A stretch of DNA of 46,549 nt from Candidatus Fimousia stercorigallinarum (GTDB lineage: Bacteria; Bacillota; Clostridia; Lachnospirales; Lachnospiraceae), in assembly GCA_018715775.1 (NCBI GenBank), contig DVKZ01000031.1, positions 1-46,549 on the forward strand, read 5' to 3'. Within the stretch, counting starts at the first letter, position 1. Every line of letters begins with the position of its first letter. Of the stretch, positions 16,883-24,775 are shown in pieces. The position numbers and the translations under genes were made by a program. The notes under the pieces are model-generated. The model did not search any database and had not been told where the DNA came from. It saw nothing but the letters and a program-made list of their open reading frames with translations.

Positions 16883-18115
16883 ATGAAAGCATTGTATTTT
16901 GACTGTTCCAGCGGTATCAGCGGGAACATGACACTGGCAGCTCTGCTGGAGATTTCGGGAAAGGAACAATTTCTGCTGGATGAATTGAAAAAATTGCATG
17001 TGGATGGATATGAAATTAAAATTTCAAAACAGGTGAAGAATGGGATTACGGGCACCTATGTAGATGTAATTCTTGAACAGGAACATCACCACCACCATCA
17101 TCATGGGGAAGAACATACACAGGAACATCATCATCGTCACGAAGGCCACCATGATCATGGCCACCATCATCACCACAGGAATTTATATGATGTTAATGCG
17201 ATCATTGATAAGAGCAGTCTGGATCAGGAAGTCAAGGAGCTGGCAAAACGGATTTTTCTGCGTGTGGCACAGGCAGAGAGTAAAGTGCATCATAAACCGC
17301 TGGATGAGGTGCATTTTCACGAAGTGGGTGCGATCGATTCAATCATTGATATCGTAGGAACTGCGATTTTGATCCATGAGATCAAACCCGATAAAATCAT
17401 ATCCAGTGTTGTAAATGACGGATATGGATTTATTGAATGTGCGCATGGCACGATTTCCGTTCCGGTGCCTGCGACGAGTGAGATTTTTGCTGCTTCGGAC
17501 GTCCGATTCCGCCAGATCGATATCGATACGGAGCTGGTTACACCAACCGGTGCGGCGATCATTGCTGAACTGGCGGAAGAGTTTACGACTCTGCCGGCGA
17601 TGAAAGTTCAAAAGATCGGATGGGGAACAGGATCAAAAGAGCTGAAAATTCCAAACGTGTTAAAAGTATACTGCGGAGAGATCGAACAACCGGAGACCGA
17701 TATCGTTGTGATGGAAACAAATATCGATGATTGCAGTGGAGAAATAATGGGATATGTACAGGAACTTCTGATGGCGTATGGAGCGCTGGATGTATTCTAT
17801 ACCCCAATTTATATGAAGAAAAACCGGCCGGGATATTGTTTAAGTGTGATCTGCAGAGAAGAAAGGATGTCGCTGCTGCAAAAACTGATCTTTAGAGAGA
17901 CAACGACGATCGGTATTCGATACCGTTATGAACATCGTGCCGAGTTACCAAGAGAAATCGTAGAAATCGATACAAAATATGGGAAGATCAAGGGGAAAAA
18001 AGTAATCCATGACGGAGAGACATATCTTTATCCGGAGTATGAATCCATTAAAGAATCAGCGGAAAAAAATGGTATTCCATTAAAGAAATTCTACAGATTA
18101 GAGGAGTTGGTATAG
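16883..18115 (+). CDS. larC: Nickel-pincer cofactor nickel insertase LarC
   Basis: LarC performs the last step in making the nickel-pincer nucleotide cofactor of lactate racemase, inserting Ni into the sulfur-bearing nicotinate mononucleotide in a CTP-dependent reaction. The 410-residue protein starts with YFDCSSGISGNM, the family motif, and contains a His-rich stretch (residues 68-98, 20 histidines) likely to hold nickel, then HEVGAIDSIIDIVG and TPTGAAI motifs. Unlike Lactobacillus plantarum, where larC is split by a programmed frameshift, this gene is a single uninterrupted frame. The start follows AGGAG. It overlaps larB by one base. larE and larA are not in the window. Confidence 0.92.
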   Translation: MKALYFDCSSGISGNMTLAALLEISGKEQFLLDELKKLHVDGYEIKISKQVKNGITGTYVDVILEQEHHHHHHHGEEHTQEHHHRHEGHHDHGHHHHHRNLYDVNAIIDKSSLDQEVKELAKRIFLRVAQAESKVHHKPLDEVHFHEVGAIDSIIDIVGTAILIHEIKPDKIISSVVNDGYGFIECAHGTISVPVPATSEIFAASDVRFRQIDIDTELVTPTGAAIIAELAEEFTTLPAMKVQKIGWGTGSKELKIPNVLKVYCGEIEQPETDIVVMETNIDDCSGEIMGYVQELLMAYGALDVFYTPIYMKKNRPGYCLSVICREERMSLLQKLIFRETTTIGIRYRYEHRAELPREIVEIDTKYGKIKGKKVIHDGETYLYPEYESIKESAEKNGIPLKKFYRLEELV

Positions 18116-18858
18116 TGGAGATCAGAGAAATCTTAAAAAAACTTAAGAACAATGAGCTGAGTCTTGAACAGGCAGAAAAAGAAATCAAACATCATAACTA
18201 CGAGGATCTGGGATATGCGAAGATCGATCACGATCGAAAAGAAAGATCCGGAACAGCAGAGGTGATTTTCTGTCAGGGAAAACCGGATAAATTTATCAGC
18301 CAGATATACCGGACGATTTACGAGGAAAATGGAGAAGTTCTGGGAACAAGGGCATTAAAAGAACAGTATGAGATTGTGAAACAGGAAGTTCCGGGTGTGG
18401 AATATAATCCGATTTCGCGTATTTTAAAGGTGGAAAAGGAAAAAGAACGAGTGGGCAATATCGCAATTTGTACTGGCGGCACTGCGGATATCCCGGTTGC
18501 GGAAGAAGCTGCGGAGACGGCTGAATTTTTTGGCAGCAACGTAGAACGCATCTATGATGTCGGGGTTGCTGGGATCCACAGGATATTATCGCAGAAAGAT
18601 AAGTTAGATCAGGCAAATGCAATCATCGTAATTGCCGGAATGGAAGGCGCGCTTGCATCTGTCGTTGCCGGAATGGCGAAAGTTCCCGTGATCGCTGTTC
18701 CGACTTCTATTGGATATGGAGCGAGCTTTGGAGGACTTGCGGCATTATTGAGCATGATCAATTCCTGTGCCAATGGGGTCAGTGTCGTAAATATTGATAA
18801 TGGTTATGGTGCCGGATATATCGCGAATCAGATTAATCAGGCGGTAAGTAAAAAGTAA
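18115..18858 (+). CDS. larB: Nickel-pincer cofactor carboxylase/hydrolase LarB
   Basis: LarB carboxylates nicotinic acid adenine dinucleotide and releases AMP, the first step of the nickel-pincer cofactor pathway. The 247-residue protein has the PurE-like C-terminal half: ICTGGTADIPVAEEAAETA, VIAGMEGALASVVAG and PTSIGYGASFGG are the conserved nucleotide/CO2-binding loops. It starts with GTG at 18115, overlapping the larC stop by one base, with GAGGAG upstream, so the two are translationally coupled. A very strong terminator follows. Confidence 0.92.
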   Translation: MEIREILKKLKNNELSLEQAEKEIKHHNYEDLGYAKIDHDRKERSGTAEVIFCQGKPDKFISQIYRTIYEENGEVLGTRALKEQYEIVKQEVPGVEYNPISRILKVEKEKERVGNIAICTGGTADIPVAEEAAETAEFFGSNVERIYDVGVAGIHRILSQKDKLDQANAIIVIAGMEGALASVVAGMAKVPVIAVPTSIGYGASFGGLAALLSMINSCANGVSVVNIDNGYGAGYIANQINQAVSKK

Positions 18859-18915
18859 AAGAGCTTTCCTGGGGAAACGGATATGAAAGGTTCCCCGGGG
18901 AAGCTCTTTATTCTT
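18858..18915. terminator. Strong intrinsic terminator after larB
   Basis: A 19-bp stem with only G-T wobbles (18858-18876 against 18891-18909), 14-base loop, flanked by A-rich and T-rich sequence. It ends the larCB unit and may also stop the convergent AraC transcript. Confidence 0.85.
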
Positions 18916-18964
18916 GTATCATATATTTTTATTATAGCAATTGCCCATTAAACTACAAGGCTGA

Positions 18965-19873
18965 TCATGCCCTGTGTTTTTTGCGGTATTCTTTTGGGAG
19001 CATCTGATAGCAGCGCTTAAAAGCAGAGGTAAATTTGCTTTGGCTTTCATATCCTACTTGCTGTCCAATCTCTGCAATGCTAAGATCCGTTTGAATCAGC
19101 AGTTTGGCCGCGTGTTCCATGCGGTGTTCGTTGATATGGGCAGCCAGTGAATTTCCGTAAACGGACTTAAATACAGATTTTAATGTCGTAGGATTGATCA
19201 AATAGCGTCGGGACAGCTCTTCGATCGTGATCCGTTCTCCGATGTGGAGGGTCAGATATTCGTGAACCTGGCGGATAATCTCAACCTGCTCGGATTGATA
19301 TTTTGTCAGGCGTTCGTTTCGTCCCGGATCCATTTTGCAAAGATAGAGCAGGATTTCGATGCATTTTATTTTCTGAAATGCCATTTGCAGTTGCTCTGGC
19401 TGTTCATAAAATGCAGAAAAAATCGTATCTGTCTGCGCATTTCCGGCAAAAGAAGCGATGTCTTCGTTCTGCCAGAATTTTTCTCGGAATATTTCCGCCA
19501 GATGTTCGGTGCCGGACAGTGGTTCCGGAGGGGTTTCCGATAATATCTGAAGATCGATATATAATGTCAGACCGTCATAAGTACCCGAGGGGAATTGAAC
19601 GATGGAATCTGCACATAGATCGAGTGTATGAATGGAAAAATCCCCTGGACCGAGATAGATTTCATGTCCGCTTTCCATTTTCCAGCCAAGACGTCCGGAA
19701 TGGCAGTAATTAATTTCCATCATATGGGCATACCGCGGATGATGTACGGTGAAGGAATCGGTATTTGCTGTAAAATAGCATAGCTGAATTCCCGGATAAA
19801 GAGAAATCCGCCTGAAATGCCCATGGCAAAGGCGGGACAGCTGCTGTTCGATTTTGTGAAGTTCCTGCTCCAT
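18965..19873 (-). CDS. AraC family regulator, probable controller of the adjacent metal efflux genes
   Basis: A roughly 302-residue regulator with an N-terminal sensing region and a C-terminal AraC double helix-turn-helix (IEELSRRYLINPTTLKSVFK, then IAEIGQQVGYESQSKFTSAF). The ATG at 19873 is preferred: it lies 9 bases after AGGAG, whereas the ATG at 19882 abuts it. The gene diverges from the HMA protein and P-type ATPase genes, and two 14-bp direct repeats sit 21 bp apart in the shared gap, the layout expected for an AraC activator. Most bacterial Zn/Cd ATPases are controlled by ArsR, MerR or TetR proteins, so an AraC controller would be unusual. The effector is unknown. Confidence 0.85.
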   Translation of the reverse strand: MEQELHKIEQQLSRLCHGHFRRISLYPGIQLCYFTANTDSFTVHHPRYAHMMEINYCHSGRLGWKMESGHEIYLGPGDFSIHTLDLCADSIVQFPSGTYDGLTLYIDLQILSETPPEPLSGTEHLAEIFREKFWQNEDIASFAGNAQTDTIFSAFYEQPEQLQMAFQKIKCIEILLYLCKMDPGRNERLTKYQSEQVEIIRQVHEYLTLHIGERITIEELSRRYLINPTTLKSVFKSVYGNSLAAHINEHRMEHAAKLLIQTDLSIAEIGQQVGYESQSKFTSAFKRCYQMLPKEYRKKHRA

Positions 19874-19900
19874 TGGTTTCATCTCCTGTTTTTATTTTAT

Positions 19901-19935
19901 TTTCGCCCGTTTGGAAATACCTTTCGCCGGTTTGG
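19901..19935 (+). promoter_or_regulatory. Direct-repeat operator, probably for the AraC regulator
   Basis: TTTCGCCCGTTTGG at 19901-19914 and TTTCGCCGGTTTGG at 19922-19935 differ at one base and start 21 bp apart, two helical turns, so both lie on one face of the DNA. They end 20 bases before the -35 of the metal-efflux promoter. Confidence 0.7.
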
Positions 19936-19955
19936 CAGGGAATGGACCGGATCTA

Positions 19956-19984
19956 TTGACCGTCCCTTTGCCTCCGATTATACT
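19956..19984 (+). promoter_or_regulatory. Sigma-A promoter of the HMA protein/P-type ATPase genes
   Basis: TTGACC (19956-19961), 17-bp spacer, TATACT (19979-19984). It lies directly downstream of the direct-repeat operator and 64 bases before the HMA gene start. Confidence 0.75.
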
Positions 19985-20048
19985 ATGGATATAAAGATTA
20001 AACAAGTGTTTAATGATAAAAATGATAAATAAGAAGGAGGAACTTTCA

Positions 20049-20267
20049 ATGAAGAAAACTTACAAAATCGAAGTAGATTGTGCGAACTGTGCAAATTTAA
20101 TGGAGGATGCAGCAAATAAGACTGCAGGAGTAGAGAGTGCTGTTGTTAATTTTATGACGCAGAAAATGATCGTCAAATTTGAGGAAGGGGAAGAACCGAA
20201 ATCGGTTATGAAACAGGTAGTGAAAGCATGCAAAAAGGTAGAACCGGATTGTGAAATTTACCTTTAA
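20049..20267 (+). CDS. Heavy-metal-associated (HMA) domain protein
   Basis: A 72-residue single-domain metallochaperone-like protein with the beta-alpha-beta-beta-alpha-beta pattern of HMA domains. The metal site is CANC at residues 12-15, preceded by Asp (VDCANC); an acidic residue before the CxxC is typical of Zn/Cd-binding rather than copper-binding HMA domains. The start at 20049 follows AAGGAGG. It sits 21 bases before a P1B ATPase gene whose product lacks an N-terminal HMA domain, so this protein probably supplies that function in trans. Confidence 0.88.
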   Translation: MKKTYKIEVDCANCANLMEDAANKTAGVESAVVNFMTQKMIVKFEEGEEPKSVMKQVVKACKKVEPDCEIYL

Positions 20268-20288
20268 AGAGCGGAGGATAGGATTAGA

Positions 20289-22214
20289 ATGAATAAAAAG
20301 CAGAAAAAGATGCTCATCCGCATTGTCGTGTGTTCGATCATTCTTTTCTGTCTGCAGTTGATTTCTGTGGAACAATTCCAACAATTGGATGCATACACAT
20401 TTCGCGGAGCCGGAGTTATTTTTCGGTTTCTCTGCTACTTTGCGGATTATCTGATCATCGGTCATGATATTTTGAAAAAAGCTTTCCGGGGCATAAAAAA
20501 CCGTCAGGTATTTGATGAAAATTTTTTAATGGCAGTTGCCACAGTGGGTGCTTTTGTCCTGGCGATCTATGAAAATGGAGATTATCTGGAAGCAATCGCG
20601 GTTATGCTGTTTTATCAGATCGGCGAGTGGTTCCAGGGATATGCGGTCGGAAAAAGCCGCCGCAATATCAGCAGTCTGATGGATATCCGTCCTGATTATG
20701 CGAATGTGGAAAAGGACGGCGTGTTAGAACGCTTTGATCCGGATGAAGTGGAGATCGGAAGTGTGATCGTTGTTCAGCCGGGAGAAAAAATACCGATTGA
20801 CGGGGTCATTATAGAAGGAAACTCCAGTTTGAACACGAGCGCATTGACGGGAGAAAGTCTTCCGAGAAATGCGAAGGCCGGAGATGAGATCATCAGCGGA
20901 TGTATCTGTATGACCGGCGTGCTGAAAATCCGGACGACAAAAGAATTTGGTGAATCAACGGTTTCTAAGATCCTGGATCTTGTGGAAAACGCAAGTTCCA
21001 GAAAGTCGAAATCGGAAAATTTTATTTCCAGATTTGCTAAGATTTATACACCGGCAGTCTGTTACAGTGCGTTGGCACTGGCAGTTCTGCCTCCGCTGAT
21101 TCGTGCCTGGTTCCTCGGAATACCGGCGGACTGGGAAGTATGGATCTACCGTGCACTGACATTTTTAGTTATCAGCTGTCCGTGCGCACTTGTGATCAGC
21201 ATTCCGTTGAGCTTTTTTGCCGGTATCGGCGGAGCAAGCCAGGAAGGCGTGCTTGTAAAAGGTTCCAATTATCTGGAAAGCCTTTCAAAGACGAAATGCG
21301 TTGTATTCGATAAGACAGGAACACTGACAAAAGGCGTATTTGAAGTAAATGGCGTGCATCACTCGCCGATCGCAGATGAAAGGCTGATTGAATATGCGGC
21401 TTTGGCAGAAAGCGCATCTTCTCATCCAATCAGTAAAAGCTTTCAGAAAGCATATGGAAAAACAATTGACAGAAGTCGTGTCAAAGACATTCAGGAAATC
21501 AGTGGAAACGGTGTGACGGCTAAAGTGGATGGAGTTTTGGTGGCAGCCGGCAATGATAAATTGATGAAGAAATTAAATATTCCTTATCAGGACTGTCATC
21601 AGACAGGAACGATCGTCCACATAGCTATGGATGGCATTTATGCAGGTCATATCGTGATTTCTGATGTTGTAAAACCTCATGCGAAAGAAGCGATCGAGGA
21701 ATTGAAGAGGGTCGGCATTGAAAAAACAGTTATGCTGACCGGAGATGCCAGACGAGTAGGTGAACATGTAGCCGCTGAGCTTGGACTTGATGAAGTTTTT
21801 ACGGAACTTTTGCCAGGTGATAAGGTAGAAAAGGTAGAAGAACTGCTTCAGAAAAAGCCGGAAAAAGAAAAACTGGCATTTGTAGGAGACGGGATCAATG
21901 ACGCGCCTGTCTTATCAAGAGCAGATATCGGAATTGCGATGGGAGCGATGGGATCAGATGCTGCTATTGAAGCAGCGGACATCGTTTTAATGGATGATGA
22001 TCCGATGAAGATTGCCAAAGCGATAAAAATATCCAGAAAATGTCTTGGAATCGTCTACCAGAATATTGCCATGGCGCTGATCGTTAAATTTGCCTGTCTG
22101 GCACTGGGAGCGATAGGCATCGCGAATATGTATCTGGCAATTTTTGCAGATGTAGGGGTTATGATCCTCGCAGTGCTCAATGCGATCCGCTGTCTGTTTG
22201 TAAAAAATCTGTAG
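20289..22214 (+). CDS. Zn/Cd/Pb-type P1B heavy-metal ATPase
   Basis: A 641-residue metal-exporting P-type ATPase of the inner membrane. Visible in order: an N-terminal membrane bundle, the actuator TGES loop (LTGESLPRN), the transmembrane metal-binding SCPCALV, the phosphorylated Asp in DKTGTLTKG, the HP dipeptide in ASSHPISKS, GDGINDAPV, and a last helix with IFADVGVMIL, whose Asp is the signature of ZntA-type pumps. It lacks an N-terminal HMA domain, which is encoded as the separate 72-residue gene just upstream. It should remove excess Zn, Cd or Pb. Probable control is by the divergent AraC regulator. Confidence 0.9.
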   Translation: MNKKQKKMLIRIVVCSIILFCLQLISVEQFQQLDAYTFRGAGVIFRFLCYFADYLIIGHDILKKAFRGIKNRQVFDENFLMAVATVGAFVLAIYENGDYLEAIAVMLFYQIGEWFQGYAVGKSRRNISSLMDIRPDYANVEKDGVLERFDPDEVEIGSVIVVQPGEKIPIDGVIIEGNSSLNTSALTGESLPRNAKAGDEIISGCICMTGVLKIRTTKEFGESTVSKILDLVENASSRKSKSENFISRFAKIYTPAVCYSALALAVLPPLIRAWFLGIPADWEVWIYRALTFLVISCPCALVISIPLSFFAGIGGASQEGVLVKGSNYLESLSKTKCVVFDKTGTLTKGVFEVNGVHHSPIADERLIEYAALAESASSHPISKSFQKAYGKTIDRSRVKDIQEISGNGVTAKVDGVLVAAGNDKLMKKLNIPYQDCHQTGTIVHIAMDGIYAGHIVISDVVKPHAKEAIEELKRVGIEKTVMLTGDARRVGEHVAAELGLDEVFTELLPGDKVEKVEELLQKKPEKEKLAFVGDGINDAPVLSRADIGIAMGAMGSDAAIEAADIVLMDDDPMKIAKAIKISRKCLGIVYQNIAMALIVKFACLALGAIGIANMYLAIFADVGVMILAVLNAIRCLFVKNL

Positions 22215-22245
22215 CTGCCCGGCTGTATTTGATTCTGGTTTCGCT

Positions 22246-22547
22246 TTATGTTACCATATAAATACTGTCTTTTTCGGTAATTTCCCGCAGAACGCGGCAT
22301 GGATTTCCGATTGCTACAACATGAGAAGGAATGTCATGAGTCACAACACTTCCCGCGCCGATCACGGTATCAGAACCGATCGTGATCGGAGCGCAATCCA
22401 TGAGATAGGCGTTGTGATTAATAAAAGTGTAATCTCCGATGAAACAACGGAAGCCGTAATCGGCATAAATAGGCGAGAGAATCGCTGTTTCTTTTCCACG
22501 GTTTGGGAAAAGGGAAGGCCTTTTCTCAGCTTTTCGCGTTCTGTCAT
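22246..22547 (-). pseudogene. Decayed maltose/sugar O-acetyltransferase
   Basis: Remnant of a left-handed beta-helix acetyltransferase. Near 22547 one frame gives MTEREKL, the usual N-terminus of maltose acetyltransferases, with a Shine-Dalgarno AAAGGAG upstream. After about 25 codons the similarity moves to another frame, which continues with [19 protein letters not shown] and APITIGSD, then jumps straight to [20 protein letters not shown]. The central coil normally found between these blocks, including the catalytic histidine region, is missing, as is much of the N-terminal helical part. So at least one frameshift and two deletions have occurred, and no acetyltransferase activity is expected. 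The reading frame open from 22623 is not a credible gene by itself. Confidence 0.75.
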
Positions 22548-22666
22548 ATTGTAAACTCCTTTCAAATGATTGCTTTCTTTGTTGTGTAAACGATATCATA
22601 ATATATTTCTTAAAAAAGTACAAGTAAAAAAGAGTTATTATTTAGGAAACTTTTCCATTGATCAGC

Positions 22667-22695
22667 TTGTGGACGAAAATGATGTATGATAAAAT
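22667..22695 (+). promoter_or_regulatory. Promoter of the dehydratase-type reductase/activase pair
   Basis: TTGTGG (22667-22672), 17-bp spacer and TAAAAT (22690-22695), preceded by TGA as an extended -10. It lies 60 bases before the start at 22756. Confidence 0.55.
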
Positions 22696-22755
22696 GATAT
22701 CAATTATTGATGCAACCATTTGATAAAACATGGATCATGAAAAAGGAGAGAAGGT

Positions 22756-23904
22756 ATGGTACAGTTACCGAAAAATTTTGAAACTTATGCAGAAGCGAGG
22801 AAAACAGGATTTTTAAATATGAAAAAGTTAAAGGATGAGGGACGCCGGGTAGTTGGGATGTTTTGTTCTTTTGTTCCGACGGAATTAGTCGAAGCAGCAG
22901 ATGCTACAACGGTTACCCTTTGTGCGACAAGCGAGGAGCCGATTCCGGCAGCAGAGACAAAACTTCCGAGGAATCTTTGTCCGCTGATCAAAGCAAGTTA
23001 TGGGTTCGCGCTGACGGATACTTGCCCTTATTTTTATTTCTCTGATTTTATCGTTGGGGAGACAACCTGTGATGGTAAGAAAAAGATGTTCGAAATGATG
23101 AATGAGATCAAAGAGACATACGTTATGCAGCTGCCATCTTATCGAAATGACATGGCATTAAAAGCATGGGAACATGAAATTGAAGCGTTCTGGAAAAAAT
23201 TAGAGGATTTTTATCACATTACGATCACAGAAGAAGACGTGAAAAAAGCAATCCGCCTGAAAAATAGAGAACGGGATGTGATGCTGCGTTTCCTGGAACT
23301 CGGTAAGCTGAATCCGGCTCCGATTTCCGGATATGAACTCGGAACTCGTTTGGATAGTCTCGGATTTAATCCGGATATTGAAGCACGCTGTCGTATTATT
23401 GAAGAAAGAACAGCAGAAGTATTAAAAGATTGGGAAGAAAATTACAAAGGAAAGCCATCGAGACGTCCGAGAATTCTTGTAACCGGATGTCCAAATAGCG
23501 GTGTGCGCGAAAAGACGATCAAAGTGATCGAAGAATTGGGTGCGGATGTTGTTGCATTTGACTGCTGCAATGGTACAAGGGAGAAAGTAGAAAAAGTCGA
23601 TGAAAATCTTCCGGTTGTCGAAGCACTTGCAAAGAAATATTTAAATATCAACTGTTCGATCATGAGTCCGAATACGAATCGTATGGATTATATTAGAGAA
23701 ATGATCGATGATTATGCGGTGGATGGTGTTCTGGAACTGATCTTAACAGCCTGCCATACATATTCTATTGAATCTCACTATGTAAAGAAAGTGGCAGATG
23801 AAAAGGGAATTCCGTATTTAAAGATTGAAACCGATTATTCTACTGCTGATAGTGGACAGATCAATACCCGTCTGGAAGCATTTGTGGAAACAATGGAGCA
23901 GTAA
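22756..23904 (+). CDS. 2-hydroxyacyl-CoA dehydratase family, double-cubane-type anaerobic reductase
   Basis: A 382-residue homologue of the 2-hydroxyacyl-CoA dehydratase D-type subunits (HgdB/FldC fold). It is rich in conserved cysteines: GMFCSF, TLCATS, LCPLIKASYG, TCPYFYF, TTCDGKKKM in the N-terminal half and TGCPNSG and TACHTYS in the C-terminal half. A single subunit paired with one activase, without a second dehydratase subunit or CoA-transferase, matches the double-cubane-cluster reductases (DCCP), which hold an [8Fe-9S] cluster and do low-potential reductions of uncertain natural substrate. The start follows AAAGGAGAG. It overlaps the activase gene. Dehydratase function cannot be ruled out by sequence alone. 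Confidence 0.85.
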   Translation: MVQLPKNFETYAEARKTGFLNMKKLKDEGRRVVGMFCSFVPTELVEAADATTVTLCATSEEPIPAAETKLPRNLCPLIKASYGFALTDTCPYFYFSDFIVGETTCDGKKKMFEMMNEIKETYVMQLPSYRNDMALKAWEHEIEAFWKKLEDFYHITITEEDVKKAIRLKNRERDVMLRFLELGKLNPAPISGYELGTRLDSLGFNPDIEARCRIIEERTAEVLKDWEENYKGKPSRRPRILVTGCPNSGVREKTIKVIEELGADVVAFDCCNGTREKVEKVDENLPVVEALAKKYLNINCSIMSPNTNRMDYIREMIDDYAVDGVLELILTACHTYSIESHYVKKVADEKGIPYLKIETDYSTADSGQINTRLEAFVETMEQ

Positions 23905-24701
23905 TGATGGCGGACGGACAAGAGTATTATGTAGGGATCGACATTGGATCAACGGCTTCGAAAACGGTAATCATGCAGGGAGAAAAGGTGATCGACGCAT
24001 TCACGCTTCCTACCGGATGGAATGGAAGGGAGATTTCGGAACTTATTTATTCGAAACTTCAAGAAAAGGGTTATCAAAAAGCAATGCGGTGTATTGCGAC
24101 AGGATATGGACGGGTCTGTGTGGATTATGCGGATAAAGTGGTGACGGAAATTACTTGCCATGGACGAGGAGCATGGGCGCTGTTTGGCAAGAACTGCACA
24201 GTCATTGATATCGGCGGCCAGGATACGAAGATGATCAATATTGAAAATGGCCAGGTTCGGGATTTTCTGATGAATGATAAATGTGCGGCCGGAACGGGCA
24301 AATTTATCGAGGTTATGGCAACGAGGCTTGGGGCCGGATTGGAAGAAATGTATGAACTTGCAAGAAATGGACAGCCGCTTGCGATCAGTTCCATGTGTAC
24401 GGTATTTGCCGAATCCGAGGTCATCAGTCATATTGGAGCCGGCAAAAAGCGGGAAGATATTGCGGCTGGGGTTATTGAATCAGTTGCGAACCGGGTTGCT
24501 GGAATGGCAAACCGATTTGGTGCGGGAGATACGATCGTCCTGACCGGTGGACTGAGTGTCAGTCCATATTTTATAGAAATTCTTTCAAAAAAACTGGGAA
24601 AAGACGTAGATTGCCATCCATTTGCCCGGTATGCCGGTGCACTTGGTGCGGCGATGTCGGCAGGACGGTTAAAAAGAGTTGAGTGCATAGATATAGAATA
24701 G
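23904..24701 (+). CDS. ASKHA-type activase of the dehydratase-family reductase
   Basis: A 265-residue ATPase of the HgdC/BadF/BcrA family that drives electrons into its partner at the cost of ATP. It has the phosphate-1 motif YVGIDIGSTASK, the phosphate-2 motif DIGGQDTKMI, the cluster ligand in NDKCAAGTGKF and a second in SSMCTVFAESE; the homodimer shares one [4Fe-4S] cluster between these cysteines. TGGLSVSP near the C-terminus is the adenosine motif. The start overlaps the stop of the reductase gene (TAATG), so the two are made in a coupled manner. A second ATG at 23907 is an alternative start. Confidence 0.9.
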   Translation: MMADGQEYYVGIDIGSTASKTVIMQGEKVIDAFTLPTGWNGREISELIYSKLQEKGYQKAMRCIATGYGRVCVDYADKVVTEITCHGRGAWALFGKNCTVIDIGGQDTKMINIENGQVRDFLMNDKCAAGTGKFIEVMATRLGAGLEEMYELARNGQPLAISSMCTVFAESEVISHIGAGKKREDIAAGVIESVANRVAGMANRFGAGDTIVLTGGLSVSPYFIEILSKKLGKDVDCHPFARYAGALGAAMSAGRLKRVECIDIE

Positions 24702-24721
24702 AGATTTTATAGTCAAAAGAT

Positions 24722-24775
24722 GCTGCCGCATCCATGATTTTAATTTATTTTGATCATGGATGTGGCAGCTTTTTT
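24722..24775. terminator. Bidirectional intrinsic terminator
   Basis: A long stem (GCTGCCGCATCCATGAT against ATCATGGATGTGGCAGC) with an AT loop is followed by TTTTTT. It separates the activase gene from the convergent P-type ATPase gene, whose stop codon falls in the loop. Confidence 0.85.

Noticed and set aside
17095..17180. Short tandem repeat or CRISPR-like array
   Set aside because: The repeated CAT/CAC triplets encode the His-rich nickel-binding segment of LarC; there are no regular spacers.
17073..17357. Small + strand ORF inside larC
   Set aside because: Its Ile/Thr/Met-rich sequence is a frame-shifted reading of the His codons of larC.
22362..22565. Independent small minus-strand gene of 67 codons
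   Set aside because: Only its first codons resemble the start of a sugar acetyltransferase; the rest is out of frame with the surviving domain, so it is part of the pseudogene.
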